A stretch of 47,859 bases of DNA from the NCBI GenBank assembly GCA_003141275.1, contig PLLM01000090.1, positions 1 to 47,859 on the forward strand. Reading direction: 5' to 3'. Each line of letters opens with the position of its first letter. Positions within the stretch are counted from its first letter, which is position 1. The DNA is from Phycisphaerales bacterium (GTDB lineage Bacteria > Planctomycetota > Phycisphaerae > Sedimentisphaerales > Anaerobacaceae). The notes under the pieces were generated by a model. That model was not told the origin of the DNA and did not search any database. It was given only the letters and a program-made list of their open reading frames with translations. A program made the translations under genes and the position numbers. This document shows, in pieces, positions 39,432 to 47,859 of this stretch.

Positions 39432-41411
39432 TTAAACCATACCTTTTTGGCGGAGCACGTCCTGAATTTGCTCAGCAAGCCGGTCTCGCTCGATTGATAA
39501 AGCAAGCTGGTCGGCCGCCATCTCCAGGATTTGCCTCTGGTCCGGCGCGTTAAATTTGCCCGGCTCACCGGATTTTAGACCCAAAACACCAACAGAACCT
39601 CGCGGACAGGTCATCGGCACGTATATTGCATTAGCATCCGGCAGCGTATCCGTTCCGGCGCCTGCTATCTGGCCATGCTCATATACCCACTGGGCAACGG
39701 CAATTTCTTTTTCCAGACCGGCGAAACTGCTGGGTCGGCTGACTGCCGCTTTGAGCCGGCCTGCTTCATCGGGCAGAAATATCGCAACCTCGCTGGTTAA
39801 ACTCTCCGATAATAACTCCTGGGCGACGGCCACAAGCTGATGGGCGCCTGCGGTGGCAGCCAGTTTCCTGCTTAAACGATACAAGGCCTCGGTGCGCCAC
39901 TGCCGCTGACGCAGCGTCTCCACCTGCCTGCGAACCCGAAACGCCAGCGTGCTAATCAGAATCGCTATGGTCAACATAACGGCAAACGTAATAAAATACT
40001 GGGTGTCGGCAACATTGAAACTATAATAGGGCGTCACAAGAAAGAAATCGAACGCCAGCACGCCGGCAACCGACGCCAGAATACCGGGCCCAAGTCCATA
40101 TCTTGCGGTCACGAATACTACGCCAAGAATAAACACCATTGCCTGGTTTGTTTCGCTAAGCCCCGCCTTACTCATCAGCTCCGCAAGAACGGTGCTGATT
40201 GCGGTAACCACAATTGTATTGATGAAAGACGGATAATTAATTTTGCGCCGGCTGACAGAATGCTGGGCTTTACTTTCGTCAGCGGGGTCTTTTTGGCCTC
40301 TAATCACATATACATCTATATCGCCGCTATGACGTAGCACTTTACTGACGATGGAACTGCCTAATAATTCACGCCATCGCGGCTCGCCTGTCTTGCCGAT
40401 GATGATTTTCGTCACGCTTTTGGACTGAGCATACTTTACAATCTCCTCGGCCATATCTTCCCCGCCGAGCGTAACGGTTTCTGCTCCTAACTGCTCAGCC
40501 AAATTAAGGTTTCGAGTAAGTTTCTGGCGAGCGGTATCGTTCATAAAACGACCTGTGTCCACGTAGGCCGCTATCCAGGGCGCTCGCAGCGCCATTGCCA
40601 TCCGCCTGGCAACCCGAATTAATCTCGCCGACGTCGGGCTTGGTCCGATACAAACAAGCAATCGCTCCCTCGTCGCCGGTGTCCGGGCCTCTCCCGATGT
40701 CTGGACCTGAGAGCTTAAATGGTCGGCGGTTCGCCGCATCGCCAGCTCGCGCAGAGCAGTCAGGTTGGGCAGCTTGAAAAACTTCAGCATTGCCCGCTCG
40801 GCATCAGCCGGGAAATACACCTTGCCCTCCTCGAACCGCTGAAGTAAATCCTCCGGCGGCAGGTCCACCAGCTCAACCTCATCGGCATTGTCAAACACAG
40901 TATCAGGGACCGTCTCACGGACCGCGATACCGGAAATCTTCGCCACAATATCGTTCAAACTTTCTAAATGCTGAACGTTCAGCGTGGTATAGATGCTGAT
41001 GCCTGCGTCCAATAATTCTTCCACATCCTGCCATCGCTTTGTATGTCGCATGCCGGGGGCGTTGGTATGGGCAAACTCATCGACAATTATCGCCGCCGGC
41101 TTGCGAGCCAGCGCAGCATCGAGGTCGAACTCTTTCAGCTTTATGCCTTTATATTCCACCTCTTTGAGCGCGAGAAGCTCCATCCCCAGCATAAGCATCT
41201 CGGTCTCAGGTCTCGCGTGCGGCTGAACATACCCGACAACAATATCAACACCGGCGCCCGCCTGCTCTCTCGCGGCCTCCAGCATCGCATAGGTCTTACC
41301 GACACCCGCCGCATAGCCGAAAAATATCTTCAGCTTGCCGCCGGCCTTCGCCTTTTCCTCTTTGCGGATTTGTTCGAGCAGCTCATCAGGATTTGGTCGC
41401 TGGTTATCCAT
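39432..41411 (-). CDS. kdpD: KdpD-like sensor protein lacking the histidine kinase domain
   Basis: A 659-aa protein. Residues 25-235 form the KdpD N-terminal domain with Walker A GYAAGVGKT (32-40) and VDEFAHTNAPG (110-120). A universal-stress-type domain follows (about 248-370, LLVCIGPSPTSARLIRVARRM), then four membrane helices (about 395-490, DUF4118) and a GAF domain (about 515-645). It stops right there. Ordinary KdpD continues for some 240 residues with HisKA and ATPase domains, both absent here, and no downstream frame supplies them. No kdpE is present. It may modulate another kinase, or act as a c-di-AMP/K+ sensor without phosphorelay. Confidence 0.88.
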   Translation of the reverse strand: MDNQRPNPDELLEQIRKEEKAKAGGKLKIFFGYAAGVGKTYAMLEAAREQAGAGVDIVVGYVQPHARPETEMLMLGMELLALKEVEYKGIKLKEFDLDAALARKPAAIIVDEFAHTNAPGMRHTKRWQDVEELLDAGISIYTTLNVQHLESLNDIVAKISGIAVRETVPDTVFDNADEVELVDLPPEDLLQRFEEGKVYFPADAERAMLKFFKLPNLTALRELAMRRTADHLSSQVQTSGEARTPATRERLLVCIGPSPTSARLIRVARRMAMALRAPWIAAYVDTGRFMNDTARQKLTRNLNLAEQLGAETVTLGGEDMAEEIVKYAQSKSVTKIIIGKTGEPRWRELLGSSIVSKVLRHSGDIDVYVIRGQKDPADESKAQHSVSRRKINYPSFINTIVVTAISTVLAELMSKAGLSETNQAMVFILGVVFVTARYGLGPGILASVAGVLAFDFFLVTPYYSFNVADTQYFITFAVMLTIAILISTLAFRVRRQVETLRQRQWRTEALYRLSRKLAATAGAHQLVAVAQELLSESLTSEVAIFLPDEAGRLKAAVSRPSSFAGLEKEIAVAQWVYEHGQIAGAGTDTLPDANAIYVPMTCPRGSVGVLGLKSGEPGKFNAPDQRQILEMAADQLALSIERDRLAEQIQDVLRQKGMV

Positions 41412-41422
41412 TCGCTATTTGC

Positions 41423-42001
41423 CTATTTGTTTGGGATGTTATCGAGAGCAAGATTAAGCTCCAGCACATTGACCCGTGGTTCGCCCAAAATGCCAAGTTG
41501 CCTGTTTTTGGTTAATTTAACTACAAGCTCCCTGATTTTGGTTTCATCAAGGTTTCTCGCCTTTGCGACGCGGGCGACCTGATATTCCGCTGATGCGGGG
41601 CTTATGTCGGGATCGAGACCGCTGCCTGAAGCCGTTACCAGGTCAACCGGCACCGCTTGTTTACTCGCAGCGTCCGCGGCCTTCAATTGTGTAATCCTGG
41701 CCTTGACGTTTTCGGCCAAAGCCGGATTAAGCGGCCCCAGATTCGAGCCGGAAGAATTGGCGGCGTTATAAGGCGTCGGCGATGTCGCGGATGGTCTCGC
41801 CCAGAAATACTTAGGACTGCTGAATGATTGCCCGATAAGTGACGACCCGACGGTTTTACCGTTGTCGATAATCAAGCTGCCATTGGCCTGATGCGGGAAT
41901 ACTAACTGAGCAAAGCCGGTTACAATCAACGGGTAAATGACGCCCGTAATCACGGTGAATATAACTATACAGGCAACCGCTTGTCGCAGGATACGCATCA
42001 T
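41423..42001 (-). CDS. kdpC: Potassium-transporting ATPase subunit C
   Basis: A 192-aa protein with one N-terminal membrane helix ([21 protein letters not shown]) and a periplasmic domain. Family signatures: [53 protein letters not shown], and [16 protein letters not shown] near the C-terminus. KdpC stabilises the KdpFABC complex. Twin ATGs at the start (42001/41998), with GGTG upstream. Confidence 0.96.
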   Translation of the reverse strand: MMRILRQAVACIVIFTVITGVIYPLIVTGFAQLVFPHQANGSLIIDNGKTVGSSLIGQSFSSPKYFWARPSATSPTPYNAANSSGSNLGPLNPALAENVKARITQLKAADAASKQAVPVDLVTASGSGLDPDISPASAEYQVARVAKARNLDETKIRELVVKLTKNRQLGILGEPRVNVLELNLALDNIPNK

Positions 42002-42022
42002 ATTTTCACCTTCATCATTTAA

Positions 42023-44095
42023 TCACACCAAGTGCAAAACTACCAGCAGCATATCAATCAATTTAATTCCGATAAACGGCACAAGCAATCCGCCGACGCC
42101 GTAAATGAGCAGGTTCTTTCTCAGCAACTGCGTCGCCGGCATAGGGCGATATTTAACCCCCTTCAGCGCGAGCGGAATCAGAAAGACAATAATAATCGCG
42201 TTGAAAATCACAGCAGATAAAATCGCGCTATTGGGCGTTGCAAGTCCCATTACGTTGAGCGTATTAAGCGATGGGTAGGTCAGGGCAAACGCCGCTGGTA
42301 TTATTGCGAAATACTTTGCCACGTCGTTGGCAATTGAAAAAGTTGTCAGCGCGCCACGGGTCATAAGCGTTTGCTTGCCTATTTGAACGATATCGAGCAG
42401 CTTGGTGGGGTTGGAATCGAGGTCAACCATATTGCCCGCCTCTTTGGCCGCCTGCGTGCCTGTATTCATAGCTACCGCCACGTCCGCCTGGGCCAGCGCC
42501 GGCGCATCGTTGGTTCCGTCGCCCGTCATCGCCACTAAATGTCCCTGGGCCTGGTATCTTCGAATCAATTCGAGCTTTGCCTCCGGCGTTGCCTCTGCTA
42601 AAAAGTCGTCCACGCCCGCCTCAGCGGCAATCGCCGCCGCGGTCATCGGGTTATCGCCGGTAATCATCACCGTCTTAATGCCCATTCTGCGCAAATCGCC
42701 GAACCGTTCTTTGATGCCGCCTTTGACAATGTCTTTGAGATGAATAACCCCAAGCGCCTTTGCCCCGTCTGCCACTACCAAAGGCGTGCCTCCATTTTTA
42801 GCAACATTCTGGCTGGCAAGCCGGACTTTGTCCGGAATCACTCCGCCCCTGCTTTTGACAAATTGCTCAATCGCATCTACCGCACCCTTGCGAATCTGCC
42901 TGCTGTCGAGGTCCACGCCGCTCATTCGCGTCTGGGCGGAAAAAGGAATAAATTTGGCGCCTAATTTTTCAATGTCTCTTCCCCGCAGGTTGTATTGCTG
43001 CTTTGCGAGCACGACAATACTCCTGCCCTCAGGGGTTTCATCCGCCAAAGAGGCAAGCTGGGCGGCGTCGGCCAAATCCTCAATTGACACACCGTCCGCA
43101 GCGATAAATTCCGTTGCCTGGCGATTGCCCAATGTGATAGTTCCGGTCTTGTCCAATAGCAACACATCCACGTCGCCTGCCGCCTCTACCGCCCGGCCAG
43201 ACATAGCCACAACGTTGGCCTGGCTTAGCCGACTCATCCCCGCTATTCCGATTGCCGAAAGCAATGCCCCTATGGTCGTCGGGGCAAGGCAAACCAATAA
43301 CGCCACTAAAACGGTTATCGTTACAACCTCACCTTGATGCGCCTGCAGAACGCTGTAATATGAAAAAGGAAGCAAAGTTGCCGTAACCACTAAGAAAACA
43401 ATGGTCAGTGCCGCCAACAGGATAGTCAACGCAATTTCATTGGGTGTCTTTTGCCGTTTGGCCCCTTCGACCATCGCTATCATACGGTCTAAAAATGTAT
43501 TGCCCGATTCCGCGGTAACACGGATAACCAGCCAGTCCGAAAGAACGCGTGTCCCTCCTGTAACGGCTGACCTGTCGCCGCCGCTTTCACGGATTACCGG
43601 CGCGCTTTCACCCGTAACCGCGCTTTCATCCACCGACGCCGCGCCTTCGATAACCTCGCCGTCAATCGGGATATAGTCACCGGCTTCCACCAGAACCACA
43701 TCGCCCTTCTTTAACAGGGACGCCAAAACCATCTCGAAAGAAGAGTCACGCCGGGGATTAGTGAGCTTTTTGGCGACCAGGTCCTTGCGGGCCTTTCGTA
43801 AACTGTCCGCCTGCGCCCTGCCGTGCCCTTCAGCCATTGCCTCGGCGAAATTGGCAAACAGGACTGTAAACCACAACCACAGCGAAACGCCGAGAATAAA
43901 CCAGGGACCGGCCTCGCCTTCACCGATGATGGCCTGAACAAATAACAAGCTTGTCAGGACACTGCCGACGAGCACCACGAACATCACGGGATTGCGAAAT
44001 TGTCTGCGTGGACTGAGCTTGCAAAACGAATCCAGGATAGCAGGCCGGACTATTGCCCAGTCGAACAACTTGGTTTTTTTTGCATTATCACTCAT
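42023..44095 (-). CDS. kdpB: Potassium-transporting P-type ATPase subunit B
   Basis: A 690-aa P-type ATPase that energises high-affinity K+ uptake. The phosphorylated Asp is D315 in DKTGT (315-319). TGES (161-164), where KdpB is inhibited by serine phosphorylation in other bacteria, is intact (S164). [23 protein letters not shown] is the hinge. Seven membrane helices in the usual arrangement. It starts 2 nt after kdpA. Confidence 0.97.
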   Translation of the reverse strand: MSDNAKKTKLFDWAIVRPAILDSFCKLSPRRQFRNPVMFVVLVGSVLTSLLFVQAIIGEGEAGPWFILGVSLWLWFTVLFANFAEAMAEGHGRAQADSLRKARKDLVAKKLTNPRRDSSFEMVLASLLKKGDVVLVEAGDYIPIDGEVIEGAASVDESAVTGESAPVIRESGGDRSAVTGGTRVLSDWLVIRVTAESGNTFLDRMIAMVEGAKRQKTPNEIALTILLAALTIVFLVVTATLLPFSYYSVLQAHQGEVVTITVLVALLVCLAPTTIGALLSAIGIAGMSRLSQANVVAMSGRAVEAAGDVDVLLLDKTGTITLGNRQATEFIAADGVSIEDLADAAQLASLADETPEGRSIVVLAKQQYNLRGRDIEKLGAKFIPFSAQTRMSGVDLDSRQIRKGAVDAIEQFVKSRGGVIPDKVRLASQNVAKNGGTPLVVADGAKALGVIHLKDIVKGGIKERFGDLRRMGIKTVMITGDNPMTAAAIAAEAGVDDFLAEATPEAKLELIRRYQAQGHLVAMTGDGTNDAPALAQADVAVAMNTGTQAAKEAGNMVDLDSNPTKLLDIVQIGKQTLMTRGALTTFSIANDVAKYFAIIPAAFALTYPSLNTLNVMGLATPNSAILSAVIFNAIIIVFLIPLALKGVKYRPMPATQLLRKNLLIYGVGGLLVPFIGIKLIDMLLVVLHLV

Positions 44096-44097
44096 AG

Positions 44098-45840
44098 TTA
44101 TCTGCCAATCATCATCAAATGTTCGACAATCGGCCCCAAAGCCAGGGCCGGTATAAAGCTTAATGCACCAACCACAATAACAACGCTAATCAGCAGGATG
44201 ACAAACATCGGACCGGACGTGCTCAGCGTGCCTGCGCTTGCGGGGACATATTTCTTCGCCGCAAGCGAACCTGCGATTGCCAGCACTAAGATTTTGAACA
44301 GGTATCGCCCGCCAAGCATAGCGATGGCTAAGGTGAAATTATAAAAAGGCGTGTTACAGTTAATACCGGCGAAGGCGCTGCCGTTATTGTTCGATGCCGA
44401 CGAATACGCGTATAGTATTTCGCTAAAGCCGTGCGGGCCGGGATTGAACGCACCCGCCTGTCCGGCTTTTGTCGCCACGGCCACAGCCGTGCCAATCAAT
44501 GCCAGACATATCGGCAGCAGTATTACCAGCGAAGCCATTTTCATTTCAAATGTTTCGATTTTTTTGCCTAAGTATTCAGGCGTGCGACCTACCATTAACC
44601 CCGCGATGAACACCGCCAGAATCGCAAAAGCCAGCATGCCGTAAAGCCCCGAGCCGACGCCGCCGAAAATCACTTCTCCTAATTGTATCAGCCACATCGG
44701 GACCATTCCGCCCAAAGGCGTATAGGAATCGTGCATCGAGTTTACCGCCCCGCAGGATGTCCCCGTTGTCGTCGTGGCAAACAAGGCGGAGTTGAAAATT
44801 CCGAAGCGGACTTCCTTGCCCTCCATATTGCCGCCGCTTTGCGTAACACTGGGTTGCAGGTCTGCGCCCGCCGAAATCAGTTGCGGCGTCCCCTTCTGCT
44901 CCGACCAGCAGCACAGGGCCAGCAGGCCGATGAAGATTATTACCATCGAGGCCAGTACCGCCCAGCCCTGCTTTGTATCGCCCGCCATTTTGCCGAATGT
45001 GTAGCAAAGCGACGCCGGTATCAGAAGTATCGCCAGCATCTCAAGAAAATTCGATAATGGCGTAGGGTTTTCAAGCGGATGAGCGGAGTTGGTGTTGAAG
45101 AACCCGCCTCCGTTGGTGCCCAATTGCTTAATGGCAATCTGTGAAGCTGTCGGCCCCACCGCGATTGTCTGCTCAGCAACACTATTGCCGTCAGCCATTG
45201 TTACCGGCTCAACAAGCGTCGCCGTCGGATATGGCTTGAACGTCTGCACCACACCCTGCGACGCAAGCAGGATTGCAATTATCAGCGATAGAGGAATGAG
45301 GATATACAAGAGCGAGCGAGTCAAATCGACCCAGAAGTTGCCGATTGTCTGGCTGTTTCGGCGAACAAATCCTCGGATAAGCGCGACCAGCACTGCCATA
45401 CCGCTTGCCGCGGACACAAAATTTTGCACCGCCAAACCGAGCATCTGAGTCAGGTAGCTCATCGTGGTCTCGCCGCCGTATGCCTGCCAGTTAGTATTTG
45501 TAATAAAACTGACAGCCGTGTTGAATGCCAGGTCGGGAGCAACAGCTGGAAAATGCTGCGGATTCAAAGGTAAAAAGCCCTGTAATAGCATCAAGGCATA
45601 TAAAACGAAGAAACCGGCCGCGTTAAAAGCAAGCATCGCGACGGTATATCTCTTCCAGCCCATCTCATTGGTGGGATTAACGCCGCAGAGCCGATAAATC
45701 GCTCGCTCGACCGGCCCCAGTATCCGGTCCAGGCCGCAGGGCTTGTTTTCATACACCCGCGCCATATACCACCCCAGCGGCTTGACCAATAAAAGAACCA
45801 CGGACAGGAACAGAACAATTTGTATTATCCCGTAAGTCAT
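44098..45840 (-). CDS. kdpA: Potassium-transporting ATPase subunit A (K+ channel-like subunit)
   Basis: A 580-aa protein with ten or more membrane helices. Selectivity-filter-like segments include [61 protein letters not shown] and [16 protein letters not shown], all with the Gly/Asn patterns that bind K+. Its ATG shares an A with the kdpF stop (TGATG), so translation is coupled. Confidence 0.97.
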   Translation of the reverse strand: MTYGIIQIVLFLSVVLLLVKPLGWYMARVYENKPCGLDRILGPVERAIYRLCGVNPTNEMGWKRYTVAMLAFNAAGFFVLYALMLLQGFLPLNPQHFPAVAPDLAFNTAVSFITNTNWQAYGGETTMSYLTQMLGLAVQNFVSAASGMAVLVALIRGFVRRNSQTIGNFWVDLTRSLLYILIPLSLIIAILLASQGVVQTFKPYPTATLVEPVTMADGNSVAEQTIAVGPTASQIAIKQLGTNGGGFFNTNSAHPLENPTPLSNFLEMLAILLIPASLCYTFGKMAGDTKQGWAVLASMVIIFIGLLALCCWSEQKGTPQLISAGADLQPSVTQSGGNMEGKEVRFGIFNSALFATTTTGTSCGAVNSMHDSYTPLGGMVPMWLIQLGEVIFGGVGSGLYGMLAFAILAVFIAGLMVGRTPEYLGKKIETFEMKMASLVILLPICLALIGTAVAVATKAGQAGAFNPGPHGFSEILYAYSSASNNNGSAFAGINCNTPFYNFTLAIAMLGGRYLFKILVLAIAGSLAAKKYVPASAGTLSTSGPMFVILLISVVIVVGALSFIPALALGPIVEHLMMIGR

Positions 45841-45929
45841 CAGAATTTCTCCGCCAACAAAACTGCCACGACAAGATAAATCATAAGCAGCACCGTAATA
45901 ATCCCGCTAACCCAATACGCCCAAATCAT
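45840..45929 (-). CDS. kdpF: KdpF, small stabilising subunit
   Basis: A 29-aa hydrophobic peptide beginning MIWAYWVSGIITVLLMIYLV and ending in VAVLLAEKF, typical of KdpF, which associates with KdpA. AAGGAG precedes the ATG and the stop overlaps the kdpA start by one base. It is shorter than common gene-calling cutoffs and is easily missed. Confidence 0.9.
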   Translation of the reverse strand: MIWAYWVSGIITVLLMIYLVVAVLLAEKF

Positions 45930-46046
45930 AAAACATCTCCTTGTTTTTGGCGCGGACTATTCCCGCAAATAATTTTCGCCGAGACGTCTGTTTTGAGGCA
46001 GGTTAGACCTAATGCGCAACAAACCAGAAAACTACCCTGGTTTGTC

Positions 46047-46190
46047 CCTTCTTTAACGCCTACGAGGTTAGCTGTCGGACTCAGGCAGAAGCACCTTAAT
46101 CGATTTTACTCGATATTCGCCCCAAGACCTTTCGGTCAACTTCGGGTCCCCCGTTTCCTTCCTGCCCTGGAACAGACAAACAGCAAAGAA
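46047..46190 (-). promoter_or_regulatory. c-di-AMP riboswitch (ydaO-yuaA type) upstream of kdpFABC
   Basis: Reading the minus strand in order: GGAAACGGGGGACCC, TTGACCGAAAGGTC, TTGGGGCGAATA, an AT-rich hairpin (ATCGAGTAAAATCGAT), GGTGCTTCTGCCTGA, and the diagnostic GCTAACCTCGTAGGCG. These are the conserved elements of the ydaO aptamer. CTTCTTT (46190-46184) and AAAGAAG (46053-46047) close the outer stem. The class binds c-di-AMP and typically turns off K+ uptake and osmolyte genes. A hairpin, ACAAACCAG/CTGGTTTGT, follows but has no clear U-run, so the mechanism of output is uncertain. Confidence 0.93.
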
Positions 46191-46214
46191 GAAACTCGGC
46201 TACATAAGTTCGAC

Positions 46215-46242
46215 ATGATACATCAGATTTAGCCCGAGTCAA
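46215..46242 (-). promoter_or_regulatory. kdp operon promoter
   Basis: On the minus strand TTGACT (46242-46237), 16 bp, TATCAT (46220-46215). Initiation near 46208 would place the aptamer right at the 5' end of the mRNA. Confidence 0.65.
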
Positions 46243-46286
46243 AAAAATTCTGGAAAATTTTTTCGCCACGGTTGGCCACTGAAATC

Positions 46287-46311
46287 CTAACTCCTGTTGT
46301 CTATTGGAGTT
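46287..46311. repeat. Inverted repeat in the kdp/sensor intergenic region
   Basis: TAACTCC-N11-GGAGTTA, a 7-bp stem, lies upstream of both divergent promoters and could be a shared operator. The rest of 46261-46415 shows no feature I can name. Confidence 0.4.
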
Positions 46312-46415
46312 ACGGGGTCAATAAAAAACCAACAAAATGTGCCAAAAAAATATACGCCCGCGGAGATTGAACGAAATACTAAATTCTAAACCCTTCGATT
46401 AAACTCAGGACATAG

Positions 46416-46444
46416 TTGACGCGGGGAATGTGAGGATCTATAGT
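46416..46444 (+). promoter_or_regulatory. Promoter of the sensor-like gene
   Basis: TTGACG (46416-46421), 17 bp, TATAGT (46439-46444), then a leader of about 130 nt with a possible hairpin CGGTTC-GGGTA-GAATCG. I do not recognise a known RNA class in the leader. Confidence 0.65.
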
Positions 46445-46580
46445 TGGTTTGTCAGGGGAATTTTGCCGTTGAAAAGGGACTCGGTTCGGGTAGAATCGGA
46501 AAGCAGGTATAAATAAAAAGTAAAAGGGGAAAACGTGCGGCTGTTTACGGCAGCAGCGGTTATTTAATTTTGGAGGCGTT

Positions 46581-47348
46581 ATGGTACTTAAAGTAAAGCT
46601 TTCATTGGGTTTAGGATTTCTGTTCTTTATCATTTTTGCCCTGGCGTTTTTCTGTTCGTATTATGTCAGCAAACTATCCAGCGAAGCCGAGAGTATTCTG
46701 AAAGATAATTACGATTCCATTGTCTATTCGAGAAACATGATATCCGCTCTCGATGACATGAGAACATCCATCAGCAGCAGTATCTTCAATCCGAATGAAG
46801 ATAAAAAAATACCCGGCTATTATTTACAGCTTTTCGAATCCGGCAGAGCTGAATTTAAAAAAAACCTGAATGCGGAAAGAAACAATATAACAGAGATCCA
46901 CGAAAAGGAATATGTAGGCGCACTCAATAGTAATTATGATACTTTTCTTGCCCTCTGCGATCGAATCAGGAAAGGGTCAGGCAATACTTCAATGTATTTT
47001 AACGAGGTTCTGCCGTGTTATGAAAAGCTCAAACAATCTATTCATAGCATTAACGATATTAACATGCAGGCGGTTGTGCGAAAAAGCCAGATGACAAAAC
47101 ATGATTCGGCTAATGTAATAAACTATATGGCTATAGCAGCGTCATTGTGCATTATACTGGCGTTTGGGTATTTATGGTATTTTCCATTTTATGTTTCCAA
47201 TACAATCTCCTACTTATCGAACAGGATGACCGAATTGCTGAAGAAAGCCGGCGTCGAGAGTGACATAATAACAGATGATGAGACACATGTTCTTTTGCAG
47301 TCAATAAAACTGCTCGAAAAGAAACTGGATGCCGAATCTCACAAATAA
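46581..47348 (+). CDS. Sensor-like membrane protein (four-helix-bundle type) without kinase domain
   Basis: A 255-aa protein: N-terminal membrane helix (about 8-30), a roughly 145-residue external helical domain (KLSSEAESILKDNYDSIVYSRNMISALDDMR), a second membrane helix (about 180-200), and a short cytoplasmic helix ending MTELLKKAGVESDIITDDETHVLLQ. The layout matches the input half of certain HAMP-type histidine kinases, some of which sit beside kdp operons in Bacteroidetes. No HisKA or ATPase domain follows before the stop at 47348, and the HAMP signature is weak. GGAGG precedes the ATG. Divergent from kdp. Confidence 0.7.
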   Translation: MVLKVKLSLGLGFLFFIIFALAFFCSYYVSKLSSEAESILKDNYDSIVYSRNMISALDDMRTSISSSIFNPNEDKKIPGYYLQLFESGRAEFKKNLNAERNNITEIHEKEYVGALNSNYDTFLALCDRIRKGSGNTSMYFNEVLPCYEKLKQSIHSINDINMQAVVRKSQMTKHDSANVINYMAIAASLCIILAFGYLWYFPFYVSNTISYLSNRMTELLKKAGVESDIITDDETHVLLQSIKLLEKKLDAESHK

Positions 47349-47384
47349 GATTAGAGACAGTTTTTTAAGGCTGGAAGTCCTTCG

Positions 47385-47448
47385 ACGCATTACGTTTGCT
47401 CTCCGGTCTACGGATTACCGGGGCAGGCCCGTTCGACGCGCTGCGGTT
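47385..47448. repeat. TTCGACGC-type dispersed element pair
   Basis: TTCGACGCATTACG (47385) and TTCGACGCGCTGCG (about 47432) flank a CCGGT/ACCGG hairpin (47403-47421). The TTCGACGCnnTnCG pattern also occurs in the palindrome after tRNA-Gln (34043). This suggests short dispersed repeats of one family. The flanking 47349-47500 gap holds no gene. Confidence 0.45.
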
Positions 47449-47500
47449 ATGGCATGATAAGACCAGCTTCTAAAACAGTTCAGATAAAAATTATGCACTT

Positions 47501-47859
47501 TCAATTGTGACCTTCAAGTATCGTAAGCAGGCCCAGCAGAAAACTCAATGTGCTTTCCGCGCCCTGATTTGCGCTAACGCCTCCCTTGCCAAGGCCGTCG
47601 CCACAGCCCTTGCTCTTTGAATCGTAAAGCGGAATCCCCAAATCGTTCTCCCCCAAAAACCAGTTAAACGCTTTTTGCCGCAGCATCAGATATTTTTTGT
47701 CTTTCGTCGCCTTGTATCCGGCGTTTAACATCAGTATTGTCCCCGCCGCCTCGATTGGCTGCTGGTCGAATTGTGCCTTTTTGCCTCCCCGCGGAAACCA
47801 GCCCTGACAGCCGACGAAACTGAAGTGACTACCGGTGAAAGTGCTTTCGAGAACAAAGT
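47501..47859 (-). CDS. Six-hairpin glycosidase-like protein (partial, N-terminus beyond window)
   Basis: The last 118 or so codons of a minus-strand gene entering from the right edge. The frame contains GCQGWFPRGG, FDQQPIEAAGTILMLNAGY, FNWFLGENDLGIPLYD, KSKGCGDGLG and VSANQGAESTLSFLLGLLTIL, which fit the end of an (alpha/alpha)6-barrel domain often found next to or fused with glycosyltransferases. The exact activity is unknown. The window cut prevents finding the start. Confidence 0.7.
   Translation of the reverse strand, partial: FVLESTFTGSHFSFVGCQGWFPRGGKKAQFDQQPIEAAGTILMLNAGYKATKDKKYLMLRQKAFNWFLGENDLGIPLYDSKSKGCGDGLGKGGVSANQGAESTLSFLLGLLTILEGHN

Noticed and set aside
1-47859. CRISPR arrays, prophage or transposase genes
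   Set aside because: No regularly spaced direct repeats, no phage structural genes and no transposase-like frame were seen. The YqjE/holin-like protein stands with a DUF883 partner, not with phage genes.

Overview
The window looks like a chromosomal segment of an uncultured, probably anaerobic, Gram-negative bacterium. My best guess is Planctomycetota, class Phycisphaerae (Sedimentisphaerales-like). This rests on gene content: Tat-exported aldo/keto reductases beside DUF362 proteins and polyferredoxins, a heptose epimerase (LPS), a reduced type II secretion-like cluster and GntR/slipin pairs. No 16S gene is present, so the assignment is an inference. Genes are densely packed on both strands. 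I see no prophage, insertion sequence or CRISPR array. Mobile signals are limited to small palindromic repeats and one GIY-YIG nuclease fused to a tRNA 3' end.

Layout. 1-4331 (minus): an operon running from a sugar-oxidoreductase-like lipoprotein through a nitrilase-family amidase, tatA and tatC to a B12-binding radical SAM protein that leaves the window. 4451-10867 (plus): a consensus promoter drives a DUF6599 protein, a Tat-exported DUF362 protein, a membrane polyferredoxin resembling a NapH-NapG fusion, and two Tat-exported aldo/keto reductases with C-terminal Fe-S cysteine motifs, the second frameshifted. 10985-11222: an orphan structured transcription unit with its own promoter and terminator. 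11304-15916: hldD, two small membrane proteins, tyrS and avtA. 15945-17010 (minus): an ECF sigma factor and zinc-finger anti-sigma factor, divergent from 17181-22374, which holds a minimal GspE/GspF/GspF plus three pseudopilin cluster. 22422-25252: tRNA-Ala, a nitroreductase, tRNA-Val, a lipoprotein, bioY and a coiled-coil membrane protein.

25229-33922 (minus): a run ending in an intrinsic terminator, with marC, a PIG-L deacetylase, a GT4 glycosyltransferase, a six-hairpin glycosidase, a lipoprotein, DUF362, tsaD, larB, nnrD and a carboxymuconolactone decarboxylase/AhpD-like protein. 33969-34388: tRNA-Gln joined to a GIY-YIG nuclease. 34695-35360: a DUF883/holin-like envelope pair. 35480-36775: a fluoride riboswitch and terminator followed by a CPA-type antiporter. 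36986-38449: a GntR regulator and slipin. 38492-39262: exonuclease III. 39432-45929 (minus): kdpFABC plus a KdpD that has no kinase domain, preceded by a c-di-AMP (ydaO-type) riboswitch. 46581-47348: a sensor-like membrane protein, also without a kinase. 47501-47859: the end of another six-hairpin glycosidase-like protein.

Strongest leads: (1) the Tat, polyferredoxin and Fe-S aldo/keto reductase redox module, next to its own tat genes; (2) two ion-responsive RNA switches, for fluoride and c-di-AMP/K+, with the Kdp sensor proteins lacking kinase domains; (3) a palindrome family placed immediately 3' of all three tRNA genes, one copy of which continues into a nuclease ORF with no ordinary start codon; (4) an undescribed structured RNA candidate upstream of hldD. 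All calls are by reading alone; no database search was possible.
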